Of a stretch of 64,000 nt of DNA, positions 44,323 through 55,451 are shown piece by piece; position 1 is the stretch's first letter; the number at the start of each line of letters is the position of its first letter. Source of the DNA: Pyrenopolyporus hunteri (Eukaryota > Ascomycota > Sordariomycetes > Xylariales > Hypoxylaceae); NCBI GenBank assembly GCA_902806595.1, contig CADCXC010000003.1, forward strand, positions 186,001 to 250,000. Reading direction: 5' to 3'. The notes under the pieces were generated by a model. The model had not been told where the DNA came from. It did no database searches and was given only the letters and a program-made list of their open reading frames with translations. Both the position numbers and the translations under genes were made by a program.

Positions 44323-44861
44323 TTACAGGGCCAATGCAACCATGGCTGCGGCAAAACCAAGACCAGCAGCGGCCCGGTTACCGGCATCGGGAGTCGCCGT
44401 AGGGGTCGCAGCAGCGTCGGTAGACGAGCCGAACACAGCGTCACCGATCGCGGACGTGGCGGCAGAGCTGGCACTCGAAATGGCGGAGCTGACGGCGGAA
44501 GTACCCGCGTCAACGGCGACGGACGCGCAGATCTGCGCCGAAAGCTTAGTCGTATCTGTTTTATCCCGTTAGCGACTCTTCCTCGTGCTAGCCGGATATA
44601 ACAAAGGGTTAGGAGTGGGCCGGACGTACTAGAAAGATCGTCGCTCTCGCAAGACGACGCCACGCAGGCGATGGCCTCCTTAGTTAGGTCGTCGATCTTG
44701 CCGCACTGGCACTTGACGTCGGTGATCCCGCAACCGATCTTAGTCGAGGCAGAGTCGAGGCAGGGCCTCGCACACGACGGAATCTGCGCGATGAGCTCCT
44801 GCGTGCTCTGGGCGGCGGCCGCGGTGGCGAAGAGGGTGATGGCAATGGCCTTGAACTGCAT
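44323..44861 (-). CDS. CFEM-domain secreted / GPI-anchored protein
   Basis: Two exons: 44861-44630 and 44555-44323, intron of 74 bp (GTACGT...AACAG, GCTAAC branch). The product is 154 residues. A signal peptide (about 1-17, ending AAAAQ) is followed by a CFEM domain with its eight cysteines: SCARPC, KIGCGITDVKCQC, IACVASSC and a last Cys in exon 2 (AQICASV). The Asp in the GITDVKC stretch is at the position that binds haem iron in Csa2/Rbt5-type CFEM proteins. A Ser/Ala/Thr-rich stalk and a hydrophobic C-terminus (GLGFAAAMVALAL) fit GPI anchoring to membrane or wall. Known roles in the family are haem or iron capture and host surface interaction; which applies here is open. Confidence 0.92.
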
Positions 44862-46712
44862 TTTGGACGGGTATCTATGTGCTTAATTACGTCCACGTAA
44901 AGGAGTGTCTGTAGGTGTCCTTTTTCCTTCGATCGACGACGAAACTGAGGGACAGAAATGGGCGTGGTAAGAAAAATGAGCGGATGATACAGATATATCT
45001 GCGCACGAACCGAGTATATGGAGGAGACGAGAAGGAGAAAACCAGCAAGTTACATCACAACGATCCGGGATAAATGGTTTCGGGGCTGCGGCGTCGTAGC
45101 TCTTTTATCTACATTTTGATGAGATGGCCCAGCTCGTCTGCCAACCGCGAGAATACCCACCTCCGCACGATCCTACCAACTTTAGCTATACCCTTGGCGC
45201 CCCTAGGGTTCGCCTAGCGTAACATAGCACATATGAATCCGAGGCCTTAGGATCGACTAGACAGTATCTCGTCACGGCAAAGCTCGAAATGAGTCTGGTA
45301 TGACGATGCTACGCGAGCAAGGTTCTCTGAGCCCCTTGTTCTGATCCTAACGGAACCCTGGCGTCCTGTATCCCTGGCGAGATGGACACATGAGGGGTTA
45401 TAAAGCCAACCTAGGTTGGTATATAGTCTGTGATGACCGTATGAATTAGATAAGACGGCGTCTCCTTTGCGTTCGTTTCGCACGAGGCATGAGGCAAGAG
45501 GCACGGTGGACGACCCTGACTGCGGCAGTTCGCGTTGTGTTCTGTGGAAGCATGATCTTACCACAGATGCTGCAGGGGGAAAGGGACAGGGGAAAGGGGA
45601 TACCACGCGATATTAAGTCTCCATCCGGTCCCCATCCCACGCCAGTAAGCCCCTGATATTCTATGCATTAGTTCAGGGGTATCTCCTGTAGAGGTTTAGC
45701 GTCTGCCCAACCATACCAGCCGACTGGGTGCCCTGTCGGTTCTAAAACGCCTTTTCTTTCGATTTTATTCCTTATTTTGCGGGGATCCCAGAGACTCTTC
45801 CTATTGACGGGATACTCGCATCCAACTGAAAGATTCCATGATAAGCCACCACCTTAACCGAGAGTGCATTTACTACTAAACACTACAAGTAGAGCCATAT
45901 TACTCCCATACCTCCCAATCTTGTTTTCGCCGAATAACTTAAGAGGAGTATTGCGAATAACGATAGAAGAATACAGAGTCACCTGCCATTTACTATTGCT
46001 ATAGGTGTCTCGAGCGCATGAAGGTCGCGAAATAGGAGCCTCATATGAACTTCACTTAACTGGAATGTATAGGCGATTAAGTGCCAATCCATAGCCTAAT
46101 CGCCTATCCATCGCATCCCACAAACCTACCCTAGCGTACCATTCCAAGTACGGAGAGAAAATTCTTCACTTTTAGACTAGCTCACCAACCCTTTACATGC
46201 CCAAGGAGACACCACACAATCCCGTCCCAATACCCGTCATACCCCGCCTGGCAGCCTACCTAAAGTATGAGCGCACCGTGAGGAGGGGAATAGGCAACCC
46301 CTGAAGACTTAATAACAATATTCATATTTCTTTCAAATTCACGTAGTTATATGGAGGGTTCAACAAGAACGTCTGTCATGAGTACAGTTATCTAAATTAA
46401 GAAGCAGCAATCACGATAGTTCTAGGTCTCAAACTCTGGATCAAGATCCGCTTTCATTTCCCTCTTCCAACCACCGCAGAAAAAAAGCCCAGATATTAAA
46501 CCTCGTATGCTATATGTCTGCACCCGATGAGGTACAATACCGGATGAAGAACCCAACCGTAGTCTACTGCCTGGAAGTTCTTTAAAAGCTCCTATACTTC
46601 CTATATATCAGGGTTAAGGCATAGTGCTCCAACACACTTGTCTAGGTAGGTAGTTTTATTACCGGGAGAAACGCTTCAGTCTCTCATCCACAGATATTAA
46701 TCCAAGCCACTA
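44862..46712. other. intergenic, no gene seen
   Basis: 1.85 kb between the CFEM gene and the secreted HExxH protein gene. No supportable feature. Confidence 0.5.
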
Positions 46713-48301
46713 TCACCCTTCCATGGACGTGTGGATAATCTGAACAGTTCCCGGACACTTCGGGTCTTTGATCGCTACGTGGCCACCACACCGGCCCATG
46801 TCACCAATCCGTCCGTCGTTACATTTGCGAAATATGCTTTTTCCGTTGTCCAACATTTGCCCGAGCGTGGCATAGCAGTCGTCCGGCCAGTCTTCGGCAT
46901 AGCGAATATTGATCGCGCAAGTATTTACGTACTAGTGTATCGACTCGTTAGTGGCTGATCGAACCGCGCATCGGGAGATATGAAGATCGGAAACTCACTG
47001 CGGCCCAATAATCCTCATCCTTCTTGCCGTGATGGATTTGGATATCGCCAAATTCGGCGAAAGAGAATGCGTTAACGCAGTCCATGTACAATGGCGAGCC
47101 CCCCGTGGTTTCGCAAACGATCGAATTCGGATCAACGTCCACCGACATGGGTACGGGAGGAGGGTTTTGTTCTTTAACATCGGATCCAATCTCCCCGGAA
47201 GCCATGGCATCCAAGACGGGCTTATACCAGTCGGGGTAGACGTCACTCCCATAGACGTCGCTGTTAACGACCGAGCTAGAGTCTAGAGACTCGGTGGAGA
47301 TCGAGTCCGTGAAATCCCACGTTGCCGCATAGTCTGCGTCGGGGGCTCCCGGCTGGTGGTCTTCCCTGGCTTCATTATCGGTCGACGACTTCGACGGATC
47401 CCAGCTAATCGGGTACTGGGGGTACACGCCGGTACGTTTCTCCATCCAGCGAGCCATGACGAAATATACGTAGTTATCGTTAGTCATCGAGGCAGCCTTG
47501 ACGTCTCGACGGGCAAGTAGCTTGGCCCGACCCGCCTTCTGTGTCATGACTCTCTCGTCGTGGTTGGGACCTATGAATTGCGCCGTGTCCGGGCCTGCGA
47601 TGAAGGTCAGCTGATGAACTCAGTATTAGAAAACGGCAGGCTAGCCAGGATTCCTTACATCCCCCAGCGCACGCGTTGCTTACCCAATGAGAGTTGATGT
47701 GCAACAGCTCATGGAGTGCCGTGGTGGCCTGGCTTCGTAGATTGCGGACGTTTCTCTTCATATCCGCCGAACCGTGCTGGATCCTGTTCCACATATCGTA
47801 GTGCGAAGAAAGGCTGTTGAAGAATAGGGGGCAGTAGTTGATCACCGGATATTTCTGATTCTGGTCGTTTATCGTGTAAGCCGGGCTTGAGCCGCAAAGC
47901 TTCGCTGGGTCGTTGCATGTGACGGTGATGCGCCTGTCACTCCACCATTCGCTGAGACCCCATCCGCTGTAACCTTGAGATGAGAGGACAAGGGTGCGTA
48001 GGATGTTCTCTCGCCATCCGCTGTTCCGCTGCGGGGGACCGAAGTAGTCGATAGCAGCCTGCCCGTACCAGTTGAGTCTGTATCTCTCCAAGGGTGTGAC
48101 ATTATCCCATATAACCTCGAGGACCTCGTCGACCATCTTTTGGGCCTCCTCGTGAGCCTCTAGGATAGTACTCCTACCATCCCCGCAACTATCGTCGATG
48201 ATTAGGGCTGACTGTATGTCGGTAGCCTGGCGCACGTGCAAGTCCAGCGCCCAAACCGCCGGAGGTGCTAAGACGGAGATAGTTAATAAGGATCTTAACA
48301 T
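46713..48301 (-). CDS. secreted HExxH (zincin-like) protein
   Basis: Three exons: 48301-47684, 47610-46999 and 46931-46713, all phase 0, with introns of 73 and 67 bp. The product is 482 residues. A signal peptide (about 1-19, AVWALDL end) is followed by a helical N-part with DDSCGDGRSTILEAHEEAQKM and NWYGQAAIDYFG. The HELLHINSHW motif near residue 200 looks like a zinc site (HExxH). NDNYVYFVMARWMEK downstream is reminiscent of M35-type peptidases, but I do not see the usual GTxxD aspartate. The second half is acidic and low-complexity (about 260-345). The C-terminal ~110 residues hold six or more Cys (CVNAF, NTCAI, DDCYA, RKCNDG, GRCGGH, PKCPG), like a small disulfide-rich domain. A secreted metallopeptidase is the best guess; activity is not certain. 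Confidence 0.75.
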
Positions 48302-49173
48302 GATCGATTAGTAAACGGGGTAGACGGGGGCCCGTTATAGGCGTCCAGGAGAATTCCGCGTATTAGGGGCTCGGACAAGCTCTATATGAAGCTTATGATC
48401 CTCCTGTCGTAGGCGTCTAAGAGAATTATGTGTATCAGAGGGCTTCGAAAGCCTTTATATGAAGCTTGGGACCCTTCCATGTCTCGTTACTACGGATCGA
48501 GGCCCACGTCCCGCAAGCATTATCCCTTAAAATAGCGTGTTCGCCTATAATACACGCTACCGACCGGAAGTGCTCGGGCATGTCAAGGGACGAGTTCTCC
48601 ATGCCTCCAAAGCTGCCATGGGTGGTTACCAGACATTATCTTCTATCGCGTTGGAAGTTGTTGTTGTTGTTGTCGTTGTCGTTGTTGGTACACTACTAAC
48701 CTCAGTATGCGGGGGCTGAGAGGGAGGCTGTGAAGTAAGTGTAATTGGATGAATAACCCTATTGCTGTAGCACCCGGCGATAATTTGCTGCCTACCTGTA
48801 TCTTGCCAACGGGCGTCGACGGAGATGGGTGGATACATGAGTAGGTAAGTTATCATCGTATTCAACCGTGCCGCAGTGTGGCCAACGCATCTACGAGGAA
48901 GAAGACTGCACATGGTATTGATTAAAAATAGAAACATCGCGAGTCTATAGCCGTGTTGGTGTTGTAAAAGCGAGAGTGTTCCGAAAGGCGGTGAACGCGG
49001 TTAGGACCAGGTATTACACGCCACATTCGCATTTGTGTGTGCTTTGACGAACAACTCATCCGCCCGCGGGTGGCTGAGTAAAACAAGAAATCTTCAGAGT
49101 CCCCGTCGCCTCTCGATCACAACACAATCTAACCCCGACATACTGGATCCGTACAGTACGAAAATGTTCTCAT
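48302..49173. other. intergenic, divergent promoters
   Basis: About 0.9 kb between two divergent genes. A GTT repeat (48656-48688) and two imperfect copies of a 'CTATATGAAGCTT' motif about 70 bp apart (48381 and 48455) are seen. No gene. Confidence 0.5.
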
Positions 49174-50793
49174 ATGGATATAATGTTGCGGTTATGTGTA
49201 TTTGCTCTTCTATTTGACTTTGCTGGACCAACGGGAAATTCACCGCCTCAAATCGAGGGTGCCGAGGCCTTTCACATTGCCATCGTCGGTGCAGGTATCG
49301 CCGGAGCATCGTCTGCGTTCCAGCTCCGTAGCCTATCTAGCTCTGCCTTCAACCGGCCCGTTGAAGTCATCATTTACGAATCAGCCTCAGATGTAGGAGG
49401 GCAGATCAAGACCGTCTTTCCGCCTAGTTCGCATCATGCTCTTGAAGCTGGGGCTTCACATTTCTTCAAGGATGATTGGTGCCTCGTAGATGCTGCGCGC
49501 TCTACGAAACTCGAATGGCGAGCTGCTCCTCAGAATATCCGTGCTTGGATCTGGAATGGCCTTGAATTTCTGGAAGACCGATTCTGCTTTGGGGATACTC
49601 AGCGGCGCACGCCCCCGTTTTGGGATCCAAGAGGATTCGCCCGGAAGAGGGTTAAAGACGCAGCGGCAGCGTTCCTGTCAGGGATGAAGTCTGAGTGGGA
49701 CCACGGTTTTGTGCCGTGGAAATTGCGGCGTAAAATATCGGCCTTGCAAACCAGGTTTGGCTTATTTGGTAAAAACGGCACATTCGACAACGTACGAGAT
49801 GAGCTGGAGAGACTTGGGCTAGGGAAAACTTTCTCTAGCTCGGCCGAGGAGTTCCTGGACTACCTTGGAGTTCCCCGACCGTTGCAGTTAAGCCGGTTAG
49901 AACCATGCATCGTGAATCTTTTCGGGGCCCGTCTAAGGCAAGCGATTGGCTTGCATGCCGTTGTATCCCTAGCCTCGACTCGGTCTGAGCCGATCGCGAT
50001 CGAGTCTGGCAATACTGACCTCGTTAGACGTATGATTAAACAATCGAGAGCAGAGCTACGCCTTAATTCAGAAGTGGTCCAAATCGAGACAGGGGGGTTC
50101 CGTCGATTCGCCTTAACAATAGCTTCTAGCGAAGTTACGGTACCTAAAAGAGCTGAATATGACGCGGTAATTTTCACAGGAGGCTCTATGTCTCGGCTCA
50201 AACCGCACCCAAGACGACGGTCAACGGAGAGCCAAATCCACATAACACACTTCTCGACTTCCGACGGACTCGACCCCAATGCATTCAGCCGTAATTTGGG
50301 TTCAGTCCCGTTATCTATCCTTACCAACAAGAATTCGTCGTATCTCGGTGAGGAGGCACGGGTTTCCAGTCTCACGACCATTCCCGAGTCCTATATCGAC
50401 CGTACCGGTTGCGCCGGCGGCGACACGTGCGACCAATTCGTCGATGTTCATCGCGTTGATTCACGCCAGCATCTATCCCAGAAAACCCTCCGTAGGATGA
50501 TAGGGGATATGGAAATACCAGACTCTGGCTCTATCCTCTGGACCAACTCACAGGTTTGGAATCGCAGGCGTTTTGTCGGTGACCTCGGGCCGGGCAAAAT
50601 CGAACTTGAACCCAACCTCTTCGACGTAAACAACGATTTCATAGACACAATGGAAACGAGCTGCAGGATGGGAAGGAATGTGGCGTTGCGAGTGCTTGAG
50701 CAAAATCTGTTGCCAAATGGTCTAAGTTATGAATCGGTTAGTCTGTCGGAGTTTGATGACAGAGAGGAACCGCGTCAGGTAGAGGCTGTATAG
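49174..50793 (+). CDS. prenylcysteine-oxidase-like flavoprotein
   Basis: Single exon, 539 residues. A signal peptide (about 1-20) precedes an N-terminal FAD/NAD(P)-binding Rossmann motif, AIVGAGIAGASSAF, with the acidic end of strand 2 (IIYESASDVGGQIKT). Further family-like parts are EAGASHFFKDDWCLVDAA, the GLGKTFSSSAEEFLDYLG helix, RQAIGLHAVVSLAS and ESGNTDLVRRMI. The C-part has the YDAVIFTGG stretch and ends with ETSCRMGRNVALRVLEQNLL. Prenylcysteine oxidase frees Cys, a prenal and H2O2 from prenylcysteines in the lysosome or vacuole; the fungal homologues are secretory. Assignment is to the Prenylcys_lyase family; the substrate is untested. Confidence 0.82.
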   Translation: MDIMLRLCVFALLFDFAGPTGNSPPQIEGAEAFHIAIVGAGIAGASSAFQLRSLSSSAFNRPVEVIIYESASDVGGQIKTVFPPSSHHALEAGASHFFKDDWCLVDAARSTKLEWRAAPQNIRAWIWNGLEFLEDRFCFGDTQRRTPPFWDPRGFARKRVKDAAAAFLSGMKSEWDHGFVPWKLRRKISALQTRFGLFGKNGTFDNVRDELERLGLGKTFSSSAEEFLDYLGVPRPLQLSRLEPCIVNLFGARLRQAIGLHAVVSLASTRSEPIAIESGNTDLVRRMIKQSRAELRLNSEVVQIETGGFRRFALTIASSEVTVPKRAEYDAVIFTGGSMSRLKPHPRRRSTESQIHITHFSTSDGLDPNAFSRNLGSVPLSILTNKNSSYLGEEARVSSLTTIPESYIDRTGCAGGDTCDQFVDVHRVDSRQHLSQKTLRRMIGDMEIPDSGSILWTNSQVWNRRRFVGDLGPGKIELEPNLFDVNNDFIDTMETSCRMGRNVALRVLEQNLLPNGLSYESVSLSEFDDREEPRQVEAV

Positions 50794-52055
50794 TGGGTAG
50801 AAATATAGACCCCTCGAGTTGCGACGGTTAGGTAAGTACTCGGAAAGTCATGTCATCTCTTATATTATGTGCGAGAAGCAACCGCCGTGATGAGTAGGGA
50901 GACACAGCTATATCTCCCTAATAGAACCGAACGACGCCTATCCGGCTTAGGGATATCCAGGACTAGGTGCTATGGGGCCTGGGTCTGGAGGCGTTACGCC
51001 ACGCAACGATCACTACATGTAGTGCCTGGTCGCCATGTCCTAAGTTAACATACAGCCGCTGACACCGGATTAGCATCGATTCCTTGATTTAGGGGTAAAT
51101 TCTAGCGTTGACAAGACACTAACATAATGAAGATTATTCTGGCTGAAGTACCGCTTACGTATTTACCTCAGAATCAAACAGACGTGATAATGCCGAATGC
51201 CCTGAGCCAATAGACTTCCTTACTTGCCTAGGAAAGCTAAAACAAGTCCCTCCTACGACCCAAGACAAAAATGATTCACCGATCTAATTCCCCGGAGTAA
51301 TGGTGGACTCCGTCCGGACGGGGCTGGGGCCGGGCCTTGCAAAGAATTACTCAAGATTCCGGATACAATTCCTAATGTCAGGCTCGGCTGATTCATCAAG
51401 GCAATTTGAGGGAGATTTCGGTAGACTTTTCTTTGCTCATTCGCGGATGCTGTTCCAGTGTATATCCTGTAGAGATTCCAGAGTTGTGGTTCAGTTCCGG
51501 ATATTGAACGGTGTCGTTGAATGAGGTGCCACATCCGCAACTCGTTCATGGCTTTTCTTATGTACACCTAAATAGACATCGCAAGATATGAATAACGCTG
51601 GGTACCACTTCGCGGCCATGGTAGCTTTGATATGTATTTAGCTACTATAAGAGGGCATATATTGTTGTTAGTGATGAAAAGGTTCAGACTGATGTGCGCG
51701 AACGGGTTCCCAGGTCGTGGTACTTAGGTACCCCGCTACACTCGGCGTGTAGACGGGCGGCGCGGGGTCAGATAGCTCTCTGTCTTTATCGATAAGACGC
51801 ATTACCACTTGATGGCCGATAGATAACATGTACCTACCTACCTAGGTACCTACCCATGCCAAGTTACAATTCCAACTTTGCAACTTCAATTTATATTTTC
51901 TGGCAGTTCATCAACGTTACCATCTACCTCTTTTTTTTTTTCCTTCGTTCTTCCGCCTCCCTTACCTGTCCTTACCTATTCCACGCCCCCCGACCTCTCC
52001 GTTTCTATCCCAACCCGGAAAAGAATCCTCGGGACGAGCTTTGGATGGGGCAAGC
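50794..52055. other. intergenic, no gene seen
   Basis: 1.26 kb before the RF1 gene. No gene seen; CCTAGGTACC palindrome at 51833-51853 and a T10 run near 51931. Confidence 0.5.
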
Positions 52056-53423
52056 ATGTTGACAGCGCAATGGGTGTGCCGTCGCTGTATCAGGGCATGG
52101 GCACAGCCTCGAAGTCGCCGATTCTTGCGGTTAGCTAGCACAGGTATGGATGAATACAGGTATACCGCCTCTCCTGCTCCCTTCCCGCCTAACCTCCTCT
52201 AAGATGCGCAAGTACAAATAAATCTGCCCCTCGTCCTCCTCCAACGTGCCCGAAACATCGCCGCCGAGCACGATAAGCTCGCAAGCGCCCTCGAGATCGA
52301 CTTCGACTCCAACGTCGCCAAGCGCATGGGCGAGCTGTCTCGCGTCGCCACGGCTCTGAAGGAATGGGAAGCCGCCCGGTCCTCTATCATCGAACTCACC
52401 GGCCTGCTGCAGTCTCAGGATATAGAGTTGCGCCAGCTAGCCAGAGATGAACTGGTCACGACCAACGTCAAGTTCGAAACGCTAGCGACCGCCCTGTCCG
52501 TCTCTCTCACCCCCCGCGACCCCTTCGCCGACATGCCCTGCCTGCTCGAAGTGCGCCCTGGCCCCGGCGGCATGGAAGGCCGTTACTTTGCCGATGCCGT
52601 ATTCCGCATGTACCGGCAGTACTGCTCGCGCAAGGGCATGCGGACGAACGTGCTGAAGTACGAGACCGTGGACGGCGGCGAGTCCTCCACCGGCGGTTCG
52701 AGCGAGTCCCCGATACAGGAAGCCGTGCTGGAGATCCTGGATCCGGGCTCCTTCGACCAGTTCCGTGGCGAGGCGGGGATGCACCGGGTGCAGCGCGTGC
52801 CGTCCACGGAAACGAGCGGGCGCACCCACACGAGCGCCGTCGCCGTGTGGGTGCTGCCCTCCTTCCCCGAGAACGAGAGCGACATGCCGAGCGAGCAGAA
52901 CTTCAACGACCCCAACAGCATCTTCTACGTGGACCCGCGGGAGGTGAAGGAGGAGAAGATGCGGGCGAGCGGCGCGGGCGGCCAGCACGTCAACAAGACG
53001 GAGAGCGCGATCCGGCTGACGCACGAACCGACGGGCATCACGGTGTCGATGCAGGACTCGCGGTCGCAGCACCGCAACCGGCAAGCCGCATGGACGCTGC
53101 TCCGGTCGCGCATCGGCCAGCGGCGGCGCGAGGAGCGCGAGGAGGAGGCCTGGGCCCTGCGCAACAGCGTGCTGAGCAAGGACAAGATCACGCGCGGCAA
53201 CAAGATCCGCACCTACAACTACAGCCAAGACAGGTGCACCGACCACCGGAGCGGCCTCGACGTACACAACCTACCGGACGTGCTCGAGGGCGGCGAGACT
53301 CTCGACAAGGTTATGGAGAGTACTAGGGAGTGGCTCATCAAGAGAGATATCGAGGTGCTGATCGCCGAGGAGGAGGCTGCTGCCGCGCCTCCGGCGAAGG
53401 GGGGCAAGAAGACGAAGAAATGA
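52056..53423 (+). CDS. mrf1: mitochondrial peptide chain release factor 1
   Basis: Two exons: 52056-52143 and 52204-53423, with a 60-bp intron (GTATGG...CTAAG). The product is 435 residues, normal for mitochondrial RF1. It reads UAA/UAG on the mitoribosome and triggers hydrolysis of peptidyl-tRNA. Exon 1 encodes a classic matrix-targeting peptide (29 residues with 7 Arg, two Trp, no acid). The PCRF domain follows (ARDELVTTN, LLEVRPGPGGMEGRYFADAVFRMY). The codon-recognition region is RVPSTETSGRTHTSA, with the PST-like loop of class I factors. The GGQ motif is at residues 288-290 in ASGAGGQHVNKTESAIRL. The C-terminus has YNYSQDRCTDHRSGL and a Lys/Ala-rich tail. GC-rich coding DNA causes long false frames on the opposite strand. 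Confidence 0.96.
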
Positions 53424-54126
53424 GCCCGCTTGCCAACCACCCTCCTTTACTGGGCGGCACCTCATGCGTTGGCGACGGCTTGATATTGGTTACAATGTGG
53501 AGGAAGTATATACGCATATGCACTCCGATGCCCTGAGATACCTACTAGAATCTAATTCTTGAGGTAAACATCTAGCCAGTTACCGTATGTATAGAACTTG
53601 TCTTAACAGTGAATTTCTGTCATGGGATAAAAAGAAAACATGAACTAAGTGATCGCACTTTTGACTCGCGGGTAGGCCAACGGAAACAGCTCAGCCGGCG
53701 ACTCGTATTCGTTTGCCTCTGTCAACGTACCGGCTCAAGCGGTTATCATCCGAGTGCGACGTTTTGTCGTCATCCCGCCGTCTCGTTCATCTCGATCGCG
53801 ACTTGTGAGGTTGGAATTACGCGGGGCCGTCCTTGTTCTCATACAATGAATATCCGCGCCCGAACCCGCATCTCCGAAGGGCACAATACCATCCAACCCC
53901 CTAGGTCGGATCTTCCTCTCGAGTTTCTACATAGTCCAAGAACCGCTTCGGTATGTACCTAAATACCTACCTAGGTATGTATGCGCCTGGATACGGATAC
54001 GGACGAGAATCTATACCCCGAACTTCAGCTGAGGCGAACGGCATTTGCCCCGATTGGCGAGGAGGGACCGAGTAGGGACAGCGAAGAGGCCTGCATAAAT
54101 TCGTGTTGGCGAGCACGATAGCGCTG

Positions 54127-54149
54127 TTTTTTTTTTTTTTTTTTTTTTT
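54127..54149 (+). repeat. T23 homopolymer
   Basis: An uninterrupted run of about 23 T, the longest homopolymer in the window. Confidence 0.85.
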
Positions 54150-55095
54150 CGGCTTTTGGCTCCTCTTCTACGTATGCCGGCCGACTTATCAGGTAATTTC
54201 TTACGCATCCTGACGGGCTTATCGAAGGCGCTTCGCTAATACCTAGCGCCCAGTCGGTTCCTGGAGAGCTGCCCAAATAGGAAACTGGTCAATCATATCA
54301 CTAAACCCGCTCTCCGCGTCTTATATTAGCCATGGCATACCTTGCACATGGTCCCCGCAGATAAGCCAGGAAACTTGGTAAATAATACGTACCATGTTGT
54401 CCGGTGGCATACATAGGCAGGTAGGTATGTATGGTAACTTATAGGTTGGTACCTATGCATATAGGTAGGTAGGTATATGTGTGGGTGTGAGTGTGGTACA
54501 ATGCTTACGCCGGTACGAGTAAAGTGTTTGGGCAGACGAGGAGGTTGGTGTATAATAGGAGAAGATTAGAGACTTTGCTAAGGAGTTTAAGTACCTTAGA
54601 TACCTAAGGTATTCTGTTGTTTACCTGTGTTATCCGCATCTGCCTTAATGTGTTAGGAGTCAACGTAGCTATCTTCGTCCTGTCTCTTCCCCCTTTCCAC
54701 CTACCAAAGTAAGGTAGTCTTTCTCCGGGTTGACGCCTACATATTCAGCTCCCCCACGCGGCACAACCAGGCACCGCCGTCCATTTCCCCTCACCTGAAG
54801 TCTTGTTTTCTGAGCCTCTCGGTAAACCCGCAGCACGTATCGACGGGGGCGGGGGGCTTGTATGCATCGTACAAGGGTATCGAGCGTCCACTTGCGTCAG
54901 CGCGCATCCGAATAGGGTAAACACACGTAGCATCGGCGGGACATTGGGTCATGGCAGGGCTGTCTCGCGCAAAGCTCCCCATTCCAGGCCATACATAACA
55001 CTAGCCCTCGGAGACAACTTGGGAACTACCAAGGCGGGTTACCTTGACCGGGCCATACAGATAATATCCTTTGCTACCAGGAATGTGAGCAGCGG

Positions 55096-55130
55096 GTAGG
55101 TAGCGGTAGGTAGCAGTAGGTAGCAGTAGG
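55096..55130 (+). repeat. 11-bp tandem repeat
   Basis: About three copies of GTAGGTAGCAG with small changes, upstream of the carboxypeptidase gene. Confidence 0.7.
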
Positions 55131-55451
55131 TCGCGTTATGTAGGCGGAATACATACGTACGATAGAAGAGGTGCCGTAATCCCGGCATGTCTTGGTTGAA
55201 CCGCCCAGCCAATTCCTCGATCTCTTTTAATCTTGGTTCCTCTCCTCCATCCCCAACCTTCTCTCCGCACTTCTCCCCTCTTAGGCCTCTGCTGCTGCAG
55301 CTGAAGCTTTTGCCTAGAAGTCTCGGCGCAGCCACAACTTTCCTGAATTGGGGACGTCCGACTTTTCAATTGGTTTAACAAGAACTCTACATTTTCATAA
55401 TATCTAGGTATATACTGAGACACCGAGGCTAGACCGTGTAGTACCTACAAT

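Larger units (their letters stand above)
53424..55451. other. intergenic, no gene seen
   Basis: 2 kb. It contains a T23 tract (54127-54149), TAGG motifs (54417-54475) and an 11-bp repeat GTAGGTAGCAG (about 55096-55130). No supportable gene. Confidence 0.5.

Noticed and set aside
52482..53267. 261-codon minus-strand frame inside mrf1
   Set aside because: Shadow of the GC-rich coding strand; composition is Ala/Arg/His-biased and no family is visible.
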